A model generated the notes under the pieces. It saw only the letters and a list, made by a program, of their open reading frames with translations, did not search any database and was not told the DNA's origin. A stretch of DNA of 64,000 nt from Viridibacterium curvum. Its GTDB lineage: Bacteria; Pseudomonadota; Gammaproteobacteria; Burkholderiales; Rhodocyclaceae. Numbering within the stretch: position 1 is the stretch's first letter; every line of letters starts with the position of its first letter. Where the stretch lies: contig NZ_BAABLD010000005.1 in the NCBI RefSeq assembly GCF_039544165.1, forward strand, positions 124,001 through 188,000, written 5' to 3'. Of the stretch, positions 25,026-33,257 are shown one piece after another. Made by a program: the position numbers and the translations under genes.

Positions 25026-26692
25026 GTGCGGCGAACAATTCTTCGCGCAACGAGGGCGCAGACCTCACCCTTTGGCCCGCCGAATTCGCCGAGCGTTATC
25101 GCGCCGCCGGTTACTGGCGTGGCGAGCCGCTCGACAAGCTGCTTCGCGACAGCGCACAGAAGCATGCCGAGCGCACCGCCCTCGTGTGCGGCACGCGCCG
25201 CTGGACATACGCCATGCTCGACGAAGAAGTCGACCGCCTTGCCTCCGGCTTGCGTCAGCGCGGCATCGCGGCGGGTGATCGCGTCGTCCTGCAACTGCCC
25301 AACATCGGCGAATACGTGCTGACGGTGTTCGCACTGTTCCGCCTCGGCGCGCAACCGGTGTTTGCACTACCCGCACATCGTCGCAGCGAGATTGCCTACT
25401 TCTGCAGCTTCACCGAAGCGAAGGCCTACGTCATCGCCGCGAGCAGTGGCGGTTTCGACTACCGTACGCTGGCGCGCGAAGTGCTGGTCGACGAAGCCGT
25501 GCGCGCAGCCTGCCCGGCTATGCGCGTCATCGTTGTCGGCGATGCCGCCGAGTTCATCTCCTTCGACAACGTCTTCGACGACACCGACACGATAGAAGCC
25601 TTCCCGCAGCCCGACGCATCCGCGCTTGCCTTCCTGCAGCTCTCCGGCGGCAGCACCGGTCGCCCCAAGCTCATCCCGCGTACGCACGACGACTACTTCT
25701 ACAGCGTGCGCGCCAGTGCCGATATCTGCGGCCTCAGCGCAGAGAGCGTGTACCTCTGCGCCCTGCCTGCCGCGCACAACTTCCCGATGAGTTCGCCCGG
25801 CATCCTCGGTGTGATGTACGCCGGTGGTTGCGTGGTGCTGGCGCCCGATGCCAGCCCTGACACGGCCTTCCCGCTGATCGCACGCGAGCGCGTGACCATC
25901 ACTGCACTGGTGCCGCCGCTGGCCATCGTGTGGATGGAAGCCGCTGCAATGCGTCGTCACGAGCTGGAGTCACTGCAACTGCTGCAGGTCGGTGGTTCGC
26001 GTCTCAGCGACGAAGCCGCGCGTCGTATCACGCCCTTGCTCGGTTGCCGTTTGCAGCAGGTGTTCGGCATGGCCGAAGGCCTGGTGAACTACACGCGCCT
26101 CGACGATGAAGAAGCGCTGGTCGTCGGCACACAGGGCCGCGCGATTTCGCCCGACGACGAAGTGCGCATCGTCGACGATGATGACCGCGACGTACCCGCT
26201 GGCGAAGCTGGCCACCTCATCACGCGTGGGCCGTACACCATCCGTGGCTACTTCCGCGCCGATGTGCACAACGCACGCGCTTTCACGCACGACGGTTTCT
26301 ACCGCACCGGTGACATCGTGCGGAAGCTGCCCGGCGGCTACCTCGTCGTCGAAGGGCGCGACAAGGACCAGATCAATCGCGGTGGCGACAAGGTGGCGGC
26401 CGAGGAGGTGGAGAACCACCTGCTAGCGCACCCGGCGGTGCTCGATGCTGCAGTTGTCGCCATGCCCGATGCCTACCTCGGCGAGCGCAGCTGCGCCTTC
26501 ATCGTGCCGCGTGGCGAGGCCCCGCGCGCCATGGAGATTGCACGCTTCATGCGCGAACGCGGCCTGGCGCAATACAAGCTGCCCGACCGCATCGAGTTCA
26601 TCGCGCAATTCCCCAAGACCGGCGTCGGCAAGATCGACAAGCGCGCGCTGCGCGAGCGGGTGAGCGCCAAGCTCGTTGCCGCGAATGTCTAG
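25022..26692 (+). CDS. 2,3-dihydroxybenzoate-AMP ligase (EntE/DhbE-like)
   Basis: This 556-residue stand-alone adenylation enzyme activates 2,3-dihydroxybenzoate and loads it on the aryl carrier protein. Motifs are LQLSGGSTGRPKLIPRTH (A3), LPAAHNFPMSSPG (the HN pair binds the aryl acid), GMAEGLVNYTR, FYRTGDIV and the C-terminal KTGVGKIDKRALR lysine. The Asn after His in the pocket is the DHB-specific residue in DhbE; salicylate enzymes usually have Cys there. It overlaps isochorismate synthase by ATGA, fixing the start. A repeat element follows before the isochorismatase gene. Confidence 0.95.
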   Translation: MSAANNSSRNEGADLTLWPAEFAERYRAAGYWRGEPLDKLLRDSAQKHAERTALVCGTRRWTYAMLDEEVDRLASGLRQRGIAAGDRVVLQLPNIGEYVLTVFALFRLGAQPVFALPAHRRSEIAYFCSFTEAKAYVIAASSGGFDYRTLAREVLVDEAVRAACPAMRVIVVGDAAEFISFDNVFDDTDTIEAFPQPDASALAFLQLSGGSTGRPKLIPRTHDDYFYSVRASADICGLSAESVYLCALPAAHNFPMSSPGILGVMYAGGCVVLAPDASPDTAFPLIARERVTITALVPPLAIVWMEAAAMRRHELESLQLLQVGGSRLSDEAARRITPLLGCRLQQVFGMAEGLVNYTRLDDEEALVVGTQGRAISPDDEVRIVDDDDRDVPAGEAGHLITRGPYTIRGYFRADVHNARAFTHDGFYRTGDIVRKLPGGYLVVEGRDKDQINRGGDKVAAEEVENHLLAHPAVLDAAVVAMPDAYLGERSCAFIVPRGEAPRAMEIARFMRERGLAQYKLPDRIEFIAQFPKTGVGKIDKRALRERVSAKLVAANV

Positions 26693-26711
26693 CGGAACCA
26701 CCACAAACATC

Positions 26712-26803
26712 GTCATTCCCGCGAAGGCGGGAATCCAGCGTCGTTAATGTCCCTCGCAAAGTCACTGGATGCCCGCGAGTTTTCCAGCGCTCGCGGGAAT
26801 GAC
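26712..26803. repeat. GTCATTCCCGC terminal-inverted-repeat element, 92 bp
   Basis: It starts GTCATTCCCGC and ends GCGGGAATGAC, with an internal GGCGGGAATCCAGCGTCGTT arm. It fills the 142-bp gap between the EntE-like and EntB-like genes. Related copies lie at 18737, 28059, 31968 and 37036. It is a small non-coding, MITE-like element reminiscent of the dRS3/NIME class of Neisseria (similarity of the short ends only). Confidence 0.85.
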
Positions 26804-26834
26804 GGCAAAACTGAAATCCTGAATCGGAGTAATC

Positions 26835-27740
26835 ATGGCCATTCCCCGTATCGCCACTTACCCCATGCCCGCTGCCGCGAGCTTCCCCGCCAACCGTGTT
26901 GACTGGCAGGTCGCCCCCGAGCGCGCAGCCCTGCTGATCCACGACATGCAGCAGTACTTCATCGACTTCTACGACGCGAGCGCTGCGCCGATCCCGCAAC
27001 TCGTCGCCAACGCACTGCGCCTGCGCGATGCCTGCGACGCAGCCGGCATTCCCGTCTTCTACACAGCACAGCCGCCCGTGCAGCCGGCTGAAGACCGCGC
27101 GCTGCTCAACGAATTCTGGGGCCCGGGCCTGCCTGCCAAGCCTGAGGGCGCGCCCATCATCGCCGCACTCGCGCCGCGCGCAGCGCACACCGTGCTCGAC
27201 AAGTGGCGCTACAGCGCCTTCGTGCGCAGCGACCTGCTCGAACGCCTGCAGGCGCAGGGCCGTAACCAGCTCATCGTGTGCGGTGTGTATGCGCATATCG
27301 GCTGCCAGGTCACCTGCGTCGACGCCTTCATGCGCGACATCCAGCCCGTGATGGTCGGCGATGCGCTGGCCGACTTCTCGGCCGACTGGCACGTGAAGGC
27401 GCTCGAATACGTGGCGCAGCGTGCCGGCGTCGTGCGCAGCACGGCACAGGTGCTCACCGACCTCGGTGTGGCGCTGCCCGATGAGCTGCCCGCCGACATG
27501 CACGCCCTGCATGCCGAGGTCGCAAAGATGCTGGAGATGCCCAAGTCCGACCTCGGTCTCGACGACAACCTGCTCTACGCCGGCCTCGACTCCATCCGCC
27601 TCATGAGCCTGCTGGAGCGCTGGAAGCGCGCCGGTGCCAACCTCAGCTTCGTGCAGCTGGCCGAGCACCCGACGGTGGCGCTGTGGTGGGCGCTGATGGT
27701 GGGAAGCAGCGTCGAAAGTCGCGTCGCCGAAACCGTCTGA
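26835..27740 (+). CDS. Isochorismatase with C-terminal aryl carrier domain (EntB/DhbB-like)
   Basis: The 301-residue bifunctional protein hydrolyses isochorismate to 2,3-dihydro-DHB and carries activated DHB. The isochorismatase domain (about 1-205) shows ALLIHDMQQYFIDFY, DKWRYSAF (catalytic Lys) and VCGVYAHIGCQVTCVDAFMRD. The carrier domain (about 215-295) has DDNLLYAGLDSIRLMSLLERW with Ser253 as the phosphopantetheine site. It is separated from the NRPS gene by one base, so the two are coupled. It feeds DHB to both condensation domains of the cluster. Confidence 0.95.
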   Translation: MAIPRIATYPMPAAASFPANRVDWQVAPERAALLIHDMQQYFIDFYDASAAPIPQLVANALRLRDACDAAGIPVFYTAQPPVQPAEDRALLNEFWGPGLPAKPEGAPIIAALAPRAAHTVLDKWRYSAFVRSDLLERLQAQGRNQLIVCGVYAHIGCQVTCVDAFMRDIQPVMVGDALADFSADWHVKALEYVAQRAGVVRSTAQVLTDLGVALPDELPADMHALHAEVAKMLEMPKSDLGLDDNLLYAGLDSIRLMSLLERWKRAGANLSFVQLAEHPTVALWWALMVGSSVESRVAETV

Positions 27741-27741
27741 C

Positions 27742-30700
27742 ATGAATGACCGAGCAGTCAGGGAAGTAGAGCAGGGTGCGCAACCGCAGCGCCTGCCCCT
27801 CAGCGCCGCACAACTCGGCATCTGGCTCGGCCAGCAACTCGACCCGCAAAGCCCGGCGTACTGGACGGCCGAAGCCATCGAGCTGCTGGGTCCGCTGGAC
27901 CCGGCGGCTTTCGAGTCCGTGCTGCGCCAGGCCATAGACGAATGCGAAGCGCTGCACATGCGCTATGGCATTGATGAGGCTGAGGGCATGCAGGTGTGGC
28001 AGGCGCATGCGCCGCGTGCCTGGAGCATGCGCTGCATTGATCTAACGGATTCTTCGCCGTCATTCCCGCCAGCTTTACGCACGGCGGAGCCGCTTGAAGC
28101 TCCCCTCCCCCGTGTCGGGGGAGGGGGTGGGGGAGAGGGCTGGCGGGAATCCAGCGTCGTTGAAAGTGACGTTCATGGAGATGCGGAAAGTCACTGGATT
28201 CCCGCCTCCGCGGGAATGACGGATTTGGGTGAGCGTGACGACTCTGCCCTGCAAGCCGCCCACCGCTGGATGCACAACGACTTGCAGGCTCCTGTGGACC
28301 TGGAACAAGGCCCGCTGTTCGCCACGACCCTACTGCGCCTGCCCGACACAGCACAGGGCGCACGCCACGTGTGGCTGCTGCGCGTGCACCACGTGGCGCT
28401 CGACGGCTTCGGTTACGCCTTGCTGCAGCGTCGCGTGGCCGCGCTGTATGCCGAAGCCACCGGCACCGCGTCGCCCGAACCAGCACGCCCCGGCGTCAGC
28501 CTCGCTGCCGTGGTGGATGAAGCATTGCACTACCAGCAACATGCCAGCGAGCGCGACCGCGACTTCTGGGTCGCACGACTCGCCGCAACACCCGTCCCCG
28601 TCACGCTGGCTCCACCAGCGGCCGTCGCGCACAGCGTGCAGCGCGCGCGTGGCGCTCTGGATGCTGCGGCCTTCACGCGCTGGCAAGTTGCCGCGCAAAT
28701 CTGTGCTGCAGACTGGGCCGCCTGGCTGATTGCTGCCACCGCTGCCTGGCTTGCACAGCAGACGCGCACGACCGAGGTCACGCTGGGCCTGCCCGTCATG
28801 AACCGGCTCGGTTCCGTGGGGCTCAGCGTGCCCTGCATGGCCATGAACATCGTGCCGCTGCACGTGCGCATCGACGCCACGCAAGGCATGGCCGCACTGC
28901 TGAAGACTGTGGTCGCCGAGATGCGCGACATGCGTCCGCACCAGCGTTACCGCTACGAATGGCTGCGCCACGAACTGGCCCGCCATGAGCTTTCACGTAC
29001 TAGCGGCCCGCGCCGCCTGTTTGGCCCCGTCATCAACCTCATGCCCTTCGAGCGCCCGCCGGCTTTCGGCGCCGTGCAGGCGCTGTCGCACCCGGTCTCC
29101 GCTGGCCCGGTGGAAGACCTCTCCATCACCATCGCGCCCGGGCCCGATGGCGTGCGCCTCGACTTCGAAGCCAATCCCGATGCCTACGCCGCCGATGTGC
29201 TGACTGCGCATCGCGAAGCTTTTGTCGCAGCGCTCGACACCCTGCAGCGTGCAGCGGTGGATACCCCACTCGCCGAACTCCTGCCCGGCCTGCCGTCTCC
29301 TGCGCAAGTACTCATCACGAGTGAAGCCTTGCCCACGCCACCGCAAGGCGTGCTCGCTGCCTTCATCGAACAGGTGCAGACGCGCCCCGCGAGCATCGCG
29401 GTGGAACAGGACGGCGTGGTGCTGACCTACGCCGAACTGCTCCAAGCCGTACAGACCCTTGCCGCTGAGCTGCGCGAATACGGCGTGGGCGATGAGAGCC
29501 GCGTCGCGATCCTGCTTCCGCGCTCGCCACAAACCATCGTCGCGCTGCTCGCCGTGTTGTGGGCCGGTGGCGCCTATGTGCCGCTCGACCCCGATAGCCC
29601 CGATGCGCGCGTCGCCATGGTGCTCGAAGACGCCCAGCCCGCGCTGGTGCTGAGTGTGCGTGCGCTGGCGACGCGTATTCCGGACGCGTTGCCGACGCTG
29701 TATCTCGATGGGCCGACGACGGCATCGGCACCGCGCATGGAAGCACCGCTTGCCGTCGCCGACACCGCACTCGCCTACATCATCTACACCTCGGGTTCGA
29801 CCGGCAAACCCAACGGCGTGATGATCGGCCGCGATGCGCTCGCCCACTTCCTCGCCGGCGCACGGCTGCGCTACGCGATGAGGCACGACGACCGCGTGCT
29901 GCAATTCGCGCCCCTGCATTTCGATGCCAGCGTCGAAGAGATCTTTCTCTCGCTCACCTGCGGCGCACGCCTGGTGTTGCGCAACGAGGCGATGCTGGAA
30001 TCCATGCCGCGCTTCCTCGCCGCCTGCGCCGCGCTGCAGATCAGCGTGCTCGACCTGCCGACAGCCTTCTGGCACGAGCTGGTGTACGGGTTGGGTGCTA
30101 CTGCAAAGCTGCCCGACGCAATCCGCCTCGTCATCATCGGTGGCGAAGCCGCATTGGCTGAGCGTGTCACGCGTTGGCGTGCCGCCGTGGCGCCGCACGT
30201 GGTGCTGCTCAACACCTACGGGCCGACCGAGACAACGGTGATCTGTACGACCGCTGCGCTGTCGGGGCCGGAGGCCATCGCGCTTGATGGCGAGGCCGTG
30301 CCCATCGGCCTGCCACTGCCCGGCCTCTCCGCAGTAGTGGTCGACGCCGCACTGCGCCCCGTGCCGCGCGGCGAAGCAGGGGAGCTGTGCATGATCGGCG
30401 GGGCGCTGGCGCGTGGTTACTTCGGTCGAGAAGAGGCCACGGCGAAGCGTTTTGTCGAGCTTTCACACGCAGGTACTGCTGCATCAAGGGCGTATCGCAC
30501 CGGCGACCGTGTGAGCCAGCGCGCCGATGGGCAGCTCGTGTACCTCGGCCGCCTCGATGACGAATTCAAGATCAGCGGCTATCGCGTTGACCCCAGCGAA
30601 GTCGAGACAGCGCTGCTCACTTACCCCGGTTTACGTGAAGCCGCAGTCGTTGGCCAGCAGCTCGCCAGTGGCAGCAAACGCCTCGCCGCCTTCATCGCCT

Positions 30701-31950
30701 GCGAGGGTGACTTGCCTGCCGCCAGCGCGCTGCAGGCGCACCTCGCCAACAGCTTGCCCGCAGCAGCGATTCCGTCGGCGTACATCCGCATCGAGCGCCT
30801 GCCGCGCAACGCCAACAACAAGATCGACCGTGGCGCCCTGCGGCGCATGGGGCTGGATGCAGCCGATGCAGCGCCCGCCGCGCTAAGCGAATCCGGAGGG
30901 ACGCCACTGAGCCCGCTGGAGCAACGCATCGCCACCGTGTGGCGCGAGGTGCTGGGCGCGCAGGACATTGCACGCGACACCGACTTCTTCGCGCTGGGTG
31001 GCAAGTCGCTGCAAGCCATTCAGGTCGCCAACCGCCTCGGCGTCGCCCTGCAACGCGAGGTCGCCGTCTCCAGCCTGTTCCGTCATCCCACCGTCGCGCA
31101 ACTTGCCGTGGCATTGGATGTGAGTGCAGAGCTCGATGGACATGCTCCACCCGAGCAGGCCAGCGACCCGTTCGCGCCGCTGCTGCGCATCCAGTCTGGT
31201 GACGCTACACAGCCCGCGCTGTTCTGCGTGCACCCCGCCGAGGGCCTGTCGTGGTGCTACATGGGCCTCGCCGCACAACTGCGCCGCACGCCCATCTACG
31301 GCCTGCAATCGCGCGGCATCAGCGGCGAGTCTGCTGCGCACATCGACGAAGTCATCGCCGACTACGTTGCCCTGGCTCGCAGCGTGCAGCCGCACGGCCC
31401 GTACCGCTTCATGGGCTGGTCATCCGGCGGCGGCATCGCCCACGCCATGGCCGCACGCATGCAGGCCGACGGCGAACAGGTCGAACTGCTGGCGATGATG
31501 GACGCCTACCCCAGCGACATCTGGCAAGGCAAACCGCCGCCCACCGAACGCGACGCCCTCATCGTCCTGCTCGACGTCATCGGCTATGCCGGCAAGGGCC
31601 ACCTCGGCGACGACGGTCAGGAGTTGTCGCTGGCCGCCATGCGCACCCGCCTGCAACGCCCCGGCACTGTCTTCGCCGACCGCGACGCCGCGAGCCTCGC
31701 CAGGCTCACCGGTCAGGCCATAGCCTCCATGAAGCTCTACCGTGGCCTGCGCCACCCGGTGTTCAACGGCAACGTGCTGTTCTTCCACGCCGCGCAGCGA
31801 TCCGCCGACGCCCCCGACTGGCTCGGCTGGCAGCCCTACGTGAATGGCGAGCTGCAACGCATCGACATAGCCAGCACGCACAACAGCATGAGCCAGCGTG
31901 CGCCGCTGGCGCATATCGGACGCGTGCTCGCGGAGAGATTGGAGAACTAA
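27742..31950 (+). CDS. Siderophore NRPS, C-A-T-TE (EntF/DhbF-like), non-serine adenylation pocket
   Basis: This 1402-residue synthetase has condensation (about 10-490, HHVALDG at 216-222), adenylation (about 540-1030; YIIYTSGSTGKP, YGPTETTV, YRTGDRV), carrier (DFFALGGKSLQAI, Ser1089) and thioesterase (GWSSGGG, nucleophile Ser1227) domains. Aligning the A4-A5 region by hand to the GrsA positions gives D-A-E-D-I-G-T-V. The acidic residues at 239 and 278 suit a basic amino acid; EntF-type serine domains read D-V-W-H-L-S-L-I. Residues about 106-160 are encoded by an inserted repeat element and have no counterpart in the paralogous condensation protein. No epimerase domain is present. It starts one base after the ArCP gene. 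Confidence 0.95.
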   Translation: MNDRAVREVEQGAQPQRLPLSAAQLGIWLGQQLDPQSPAYWTAEAIELLGPLDPAAFESVLRQAIDECEALHMRYGIDEAEGMQVWQAHAPRAWSMRCIDLTDSSPSFPPALRTAEPLEAPLPRVGGGGGGEGWRESSVVESDVHGDAESHWIPASAGMTDLGERDDSALQAAHRWMHNDLQAPVDLEQGPLFATTLLRLPDTAQGARHVWLLRVHHVALDGFGYALLQRRVAALYAEATGTASPEPARPGVSLAAVVDEALHYQQHASERDRDFWVARLAATPVPVTLAPPAAVAHSVQRARGALDAAAFTRWQVAAQICAADWAAWLIAATAAWLAQQTRTTEVTLGLPVMNRLGSVGLSVPCMAMNIVPLHVRIDATQGMAALLKTVVAEMRDMRPHQRYRYEWLRHELARHELSRTSGPRRLFGPVINLMPFERPPAFGAVQALSHPVSAGPVEDLSITIAPGPDGVRLDFEANPDAYAADVLTAHREAFVAALDTLQRAAVDTPLAELLPGLPSPAQVLITSEALPTPPQGVLAAFIEQVQTRPASIAVEQDGVVLTYAELLQAVQTLAAELREYGVGDESRVAILLPRSPQTIVALLAVLWAGGAYVPLDPDSPDARVAMVLEDAQPALVLSVRALATRIPDALPTLYLDGPTTASAPRMEAPLAVADTALAYIIYTSGSTGKPNGVMIGRDALAHFLAGARLRYAMRHDDRVLQFAPLHFDASVEEIFLSLTCGARLVLRNEAMLESMPRFLAACAALQISVLDLPTAFWHELVYGLGATAKLPDAIRLVIIGGEAALAERVTRWRAAVAPHVVLLNTYGPTETTVICTTAALSGPEAIALDGEAVPIGLPLPGLSAVVVDAALRPVPRGEAGELCMIGGALARGYFGREEATAKRFVELSHAGTAASRAYRTGDRVSQRADGQLVYLGRLDDEFKISGYRVDPSEVETALLTYPGLREAAVVGQQLASGSKRLAAFIACEGDLPAASALQAHLANSLPAAAIPSAYIRIERLPRNANNKIDRGALRRMGLDAADAAPAALSESGGTPLSPLEQRIATVWREVLGAQDIARDTDFFALGGKSLQAIQVANRLGVALQREVAVSSLFRHPTVAQLAVALDVSAELDGHAPPEQASDPFAPLLRIQSGDATQPALFCVHPAEGLSWCYMGLAAQLRRTPIYGLQSRGISGESAAHIDEVIADYVALARSVQPHGPYRFMGWSSGGGIAHAMAARMQADGEQVELLAMMDAYPSDIWQGKPPPTERDALIVLLDVIGYAGKGHLGDDGQELSLAAMRTRLQRPGTVFADRDAASLARLTGQAIASMKLYRGLRHPVFNGNVLFFHAAQRSADAPDWLGWQPYVNGELQRIDIASTHNSMSQRAPLAHIGRVLAERLEN
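28059..28220. repeat. 162-bp repeat element inside the NRPS coding sequence
   Basis: The element begins GTCATTCCCGC and ends GCGGGAATGAC, like the intergenic copies at 31968-32123 and 37036-37183, and shares with them the AGCTTTACGCACGGCGGAGC block and the REP-like CCCCTCCCCC/GGGGGAGGGG hairpin. Its length is a multiple of three and the frame used has no stop, so it adds 54 codons. It interrupts condensation-domain sequence between a CIDLTD strand and an ALQAAHRWM helix. Confidence 0.88.
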
Positions 31951-31967
31951 GACACAAGCCCCACACC

Positions 31968-32123
31968 GTCATTCCCGCCAGCTTTACCCACGGCGGAGCC
32001 GTTTGAAGCTCCCCTCGCTCGCTTGCGGGAGAGGGGTTGGGGGAGAGGGCTGGCGGGAATCCAGCGACTTTGCTGTGCTGGTGAAAAACAACGTCACGGG
32101 ATTCCCGCCTTCGCGGGAATGAC
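31968..32123. repeat. 156-bp terminal-inverted-repeat element after the NRPS gene
   Basis: The ends are GTCATTCCCGC and GCGGGAATGAC. The body is nearly the same as the copy inside the NRPS gene, including AGCTTTACCCACGGCGGAGC and GGGAGAGGGGTTGGGGGAGAGGGC. It lies 18 bp after the NRPS stop. Confidence 0.87.
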
Positions 32124-32448
32124 GAAGGTAGGGCGGGTTCGGCGAGCTCACGCGCAATCAAAGACATCACGCAGCAGTTCCCTCCCCATGAGGGGGGCGA
32201 AGCAGGGAATTCGTAGCGCATTGCGCTGCGCCTGCGTAGCCGGACAGCAATGCAGTGCTGTCCGTGGGCCGCGCAGCGGGTGCCCCGTCAGGGGCGGGTG
32301 AGGGGGAAGGGTTCGCTCCCCACAACAGCTTGCACGTGAGTACGAACGTCCTCACCTCTCCCGGCGCACTGCGCCACCCTCTCCTCAATGAGAGGGAACA
32401 GCAACGAGCACGCCCCAAGCACAACGCGCATCAAGCAAAGGAACCCGA
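32124..32448. other. Gene-free repeat-rich gap before DHB dehydrogenase
   Basis: I see no gene here. The stretch contains a GTAGGGCGGG/GAGCTCACGCGCAATCAA repeat (32128-32160), GC-rich palindromes with GCATTGCGCTGCGCCTGCGTAG, and a REP-like CCTCTCCCGGCGCACTGCGCCACCCTCTCC hairpin (32352-32385). The ribosome site AAAGGAA for the next gene lies at 32436-32442. Confidence 0.6.
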
Positions 32449-33237
32449 ATGACCACCCACCTCGAATTCCACAACAAAACCGCCCTCATCACCGGCGCCG
32501 CCCAGGGCATCGGCGCTGCCGTCGCACGCGCACTCGCCCAGCAAGGTGCCCGCGTCGCACTCATCGACCACCAGGCCGACAAACTCGAAACTTTCGCCCA
32601 CGCATTACGCGCAGAGGGCAAGCAAGCCATCGCCATCCCCATGGACCTGCGCGACGGCGCAGCCATCACCGCCGCCGTCACCCGTACCGAACAGGAACTC
32701 GGCCCCATCGATCTGCTCATCAACGTCGCAGGCATATTGAGAAGCGGCAACACGCTGGAACTCAGCGACGACGATTGGGAAGACAGCTTCACTATTAACA
32801 CCACCGCCATCTTCCGCATGTGCCGCGCCGTCGCGCGCGGCATGGTGGAACGCAAGCAGGGCGCCATCGTCACCGTCGGCTCCAACGCCGCCCGCGTACC
32901 CCGTCTCGGCATGGCCGCCTACGCAGCCTCCAAGGCCGCCACCGCCCACTTCATGCGCTGCCTCGCCCTCGAGCTCGCCCCGCTGGGCATCCGCTGCAAC
33001 ACCGTCTCCCCCGGCTCCACCGACACCGCCATGCAACGCGCCTTCGCCAGCACGCCGGAACAGATAGCGGGCGTACTCAAGGGCTCACTCGAACGCTACC
33101 GGCTGGGCATTCCGCTGGGGCGTATCGCAACACCCGAAGACATTGCCGAGGCGGTGTGCTTCCTCGCTTCGGAGCGTGCGCGGCATATCACCATGCATGA
33201 CTTGTGTGTGGATGGGGGGGCGACGTTGGGGGGGTGA
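32449..33237 (+). CDS. 2,3-dihydro-2,3-dihydroxybenzoate dehydrogenase (EntA/DhbA-like SDR)
   Basis: The 262-residue short-chain dehydrogenase oxidises 2,3-dihydro-DHB to 2,3-dihydroxybenzoate with NAD+. It has the nucleotide motif TGAAQGIG, LLINVAGILR, and the catalytic YAASK (Tyr/Lys) with SNAARVPR upstream supplying the Ser. The N-A-A-x-x-P segment and the end HDLCVDGGATLG are typical of EntA-type enzymes. The gene is separated from the other DHB genes by the NRPS and 500 bp of repeats, but it completes the DHB pathway, so the assignment is firm. Other SDR substrates are possible in principle. Confidence 0.92.
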   Translation: MTTHLEFHNKTALITGAAQGIGAAVARALAQQGARVALIDHQADKLETFAHALRAEGKQAIAIPMDLRDGAAITAAVTRTEQELGPIDLLINVAGILRSGNTLELSDDDWEDSFTINTTAIFRMCRAVARGMVERKQGAIVTVGSNAARVPRLGMAAYAASKAATAHFMRCLALELAPLGIRCNTVSPGSTDTAMQRAFASTPEQIAGVLKGSLERYRLGIPLGRIATPEDIAEAVCFLASERARHITMHDLCVDGGATLGG

Positions 33238-33257
33238 GCCTTCACGGTCGGAAGTAG

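Noticed and set aside
28993..30198. 401-codon leftward frame inside the NRPS gene
   Set aside because: It lies opposite the well-supported adenylation domain and has no start signal or family sequence.
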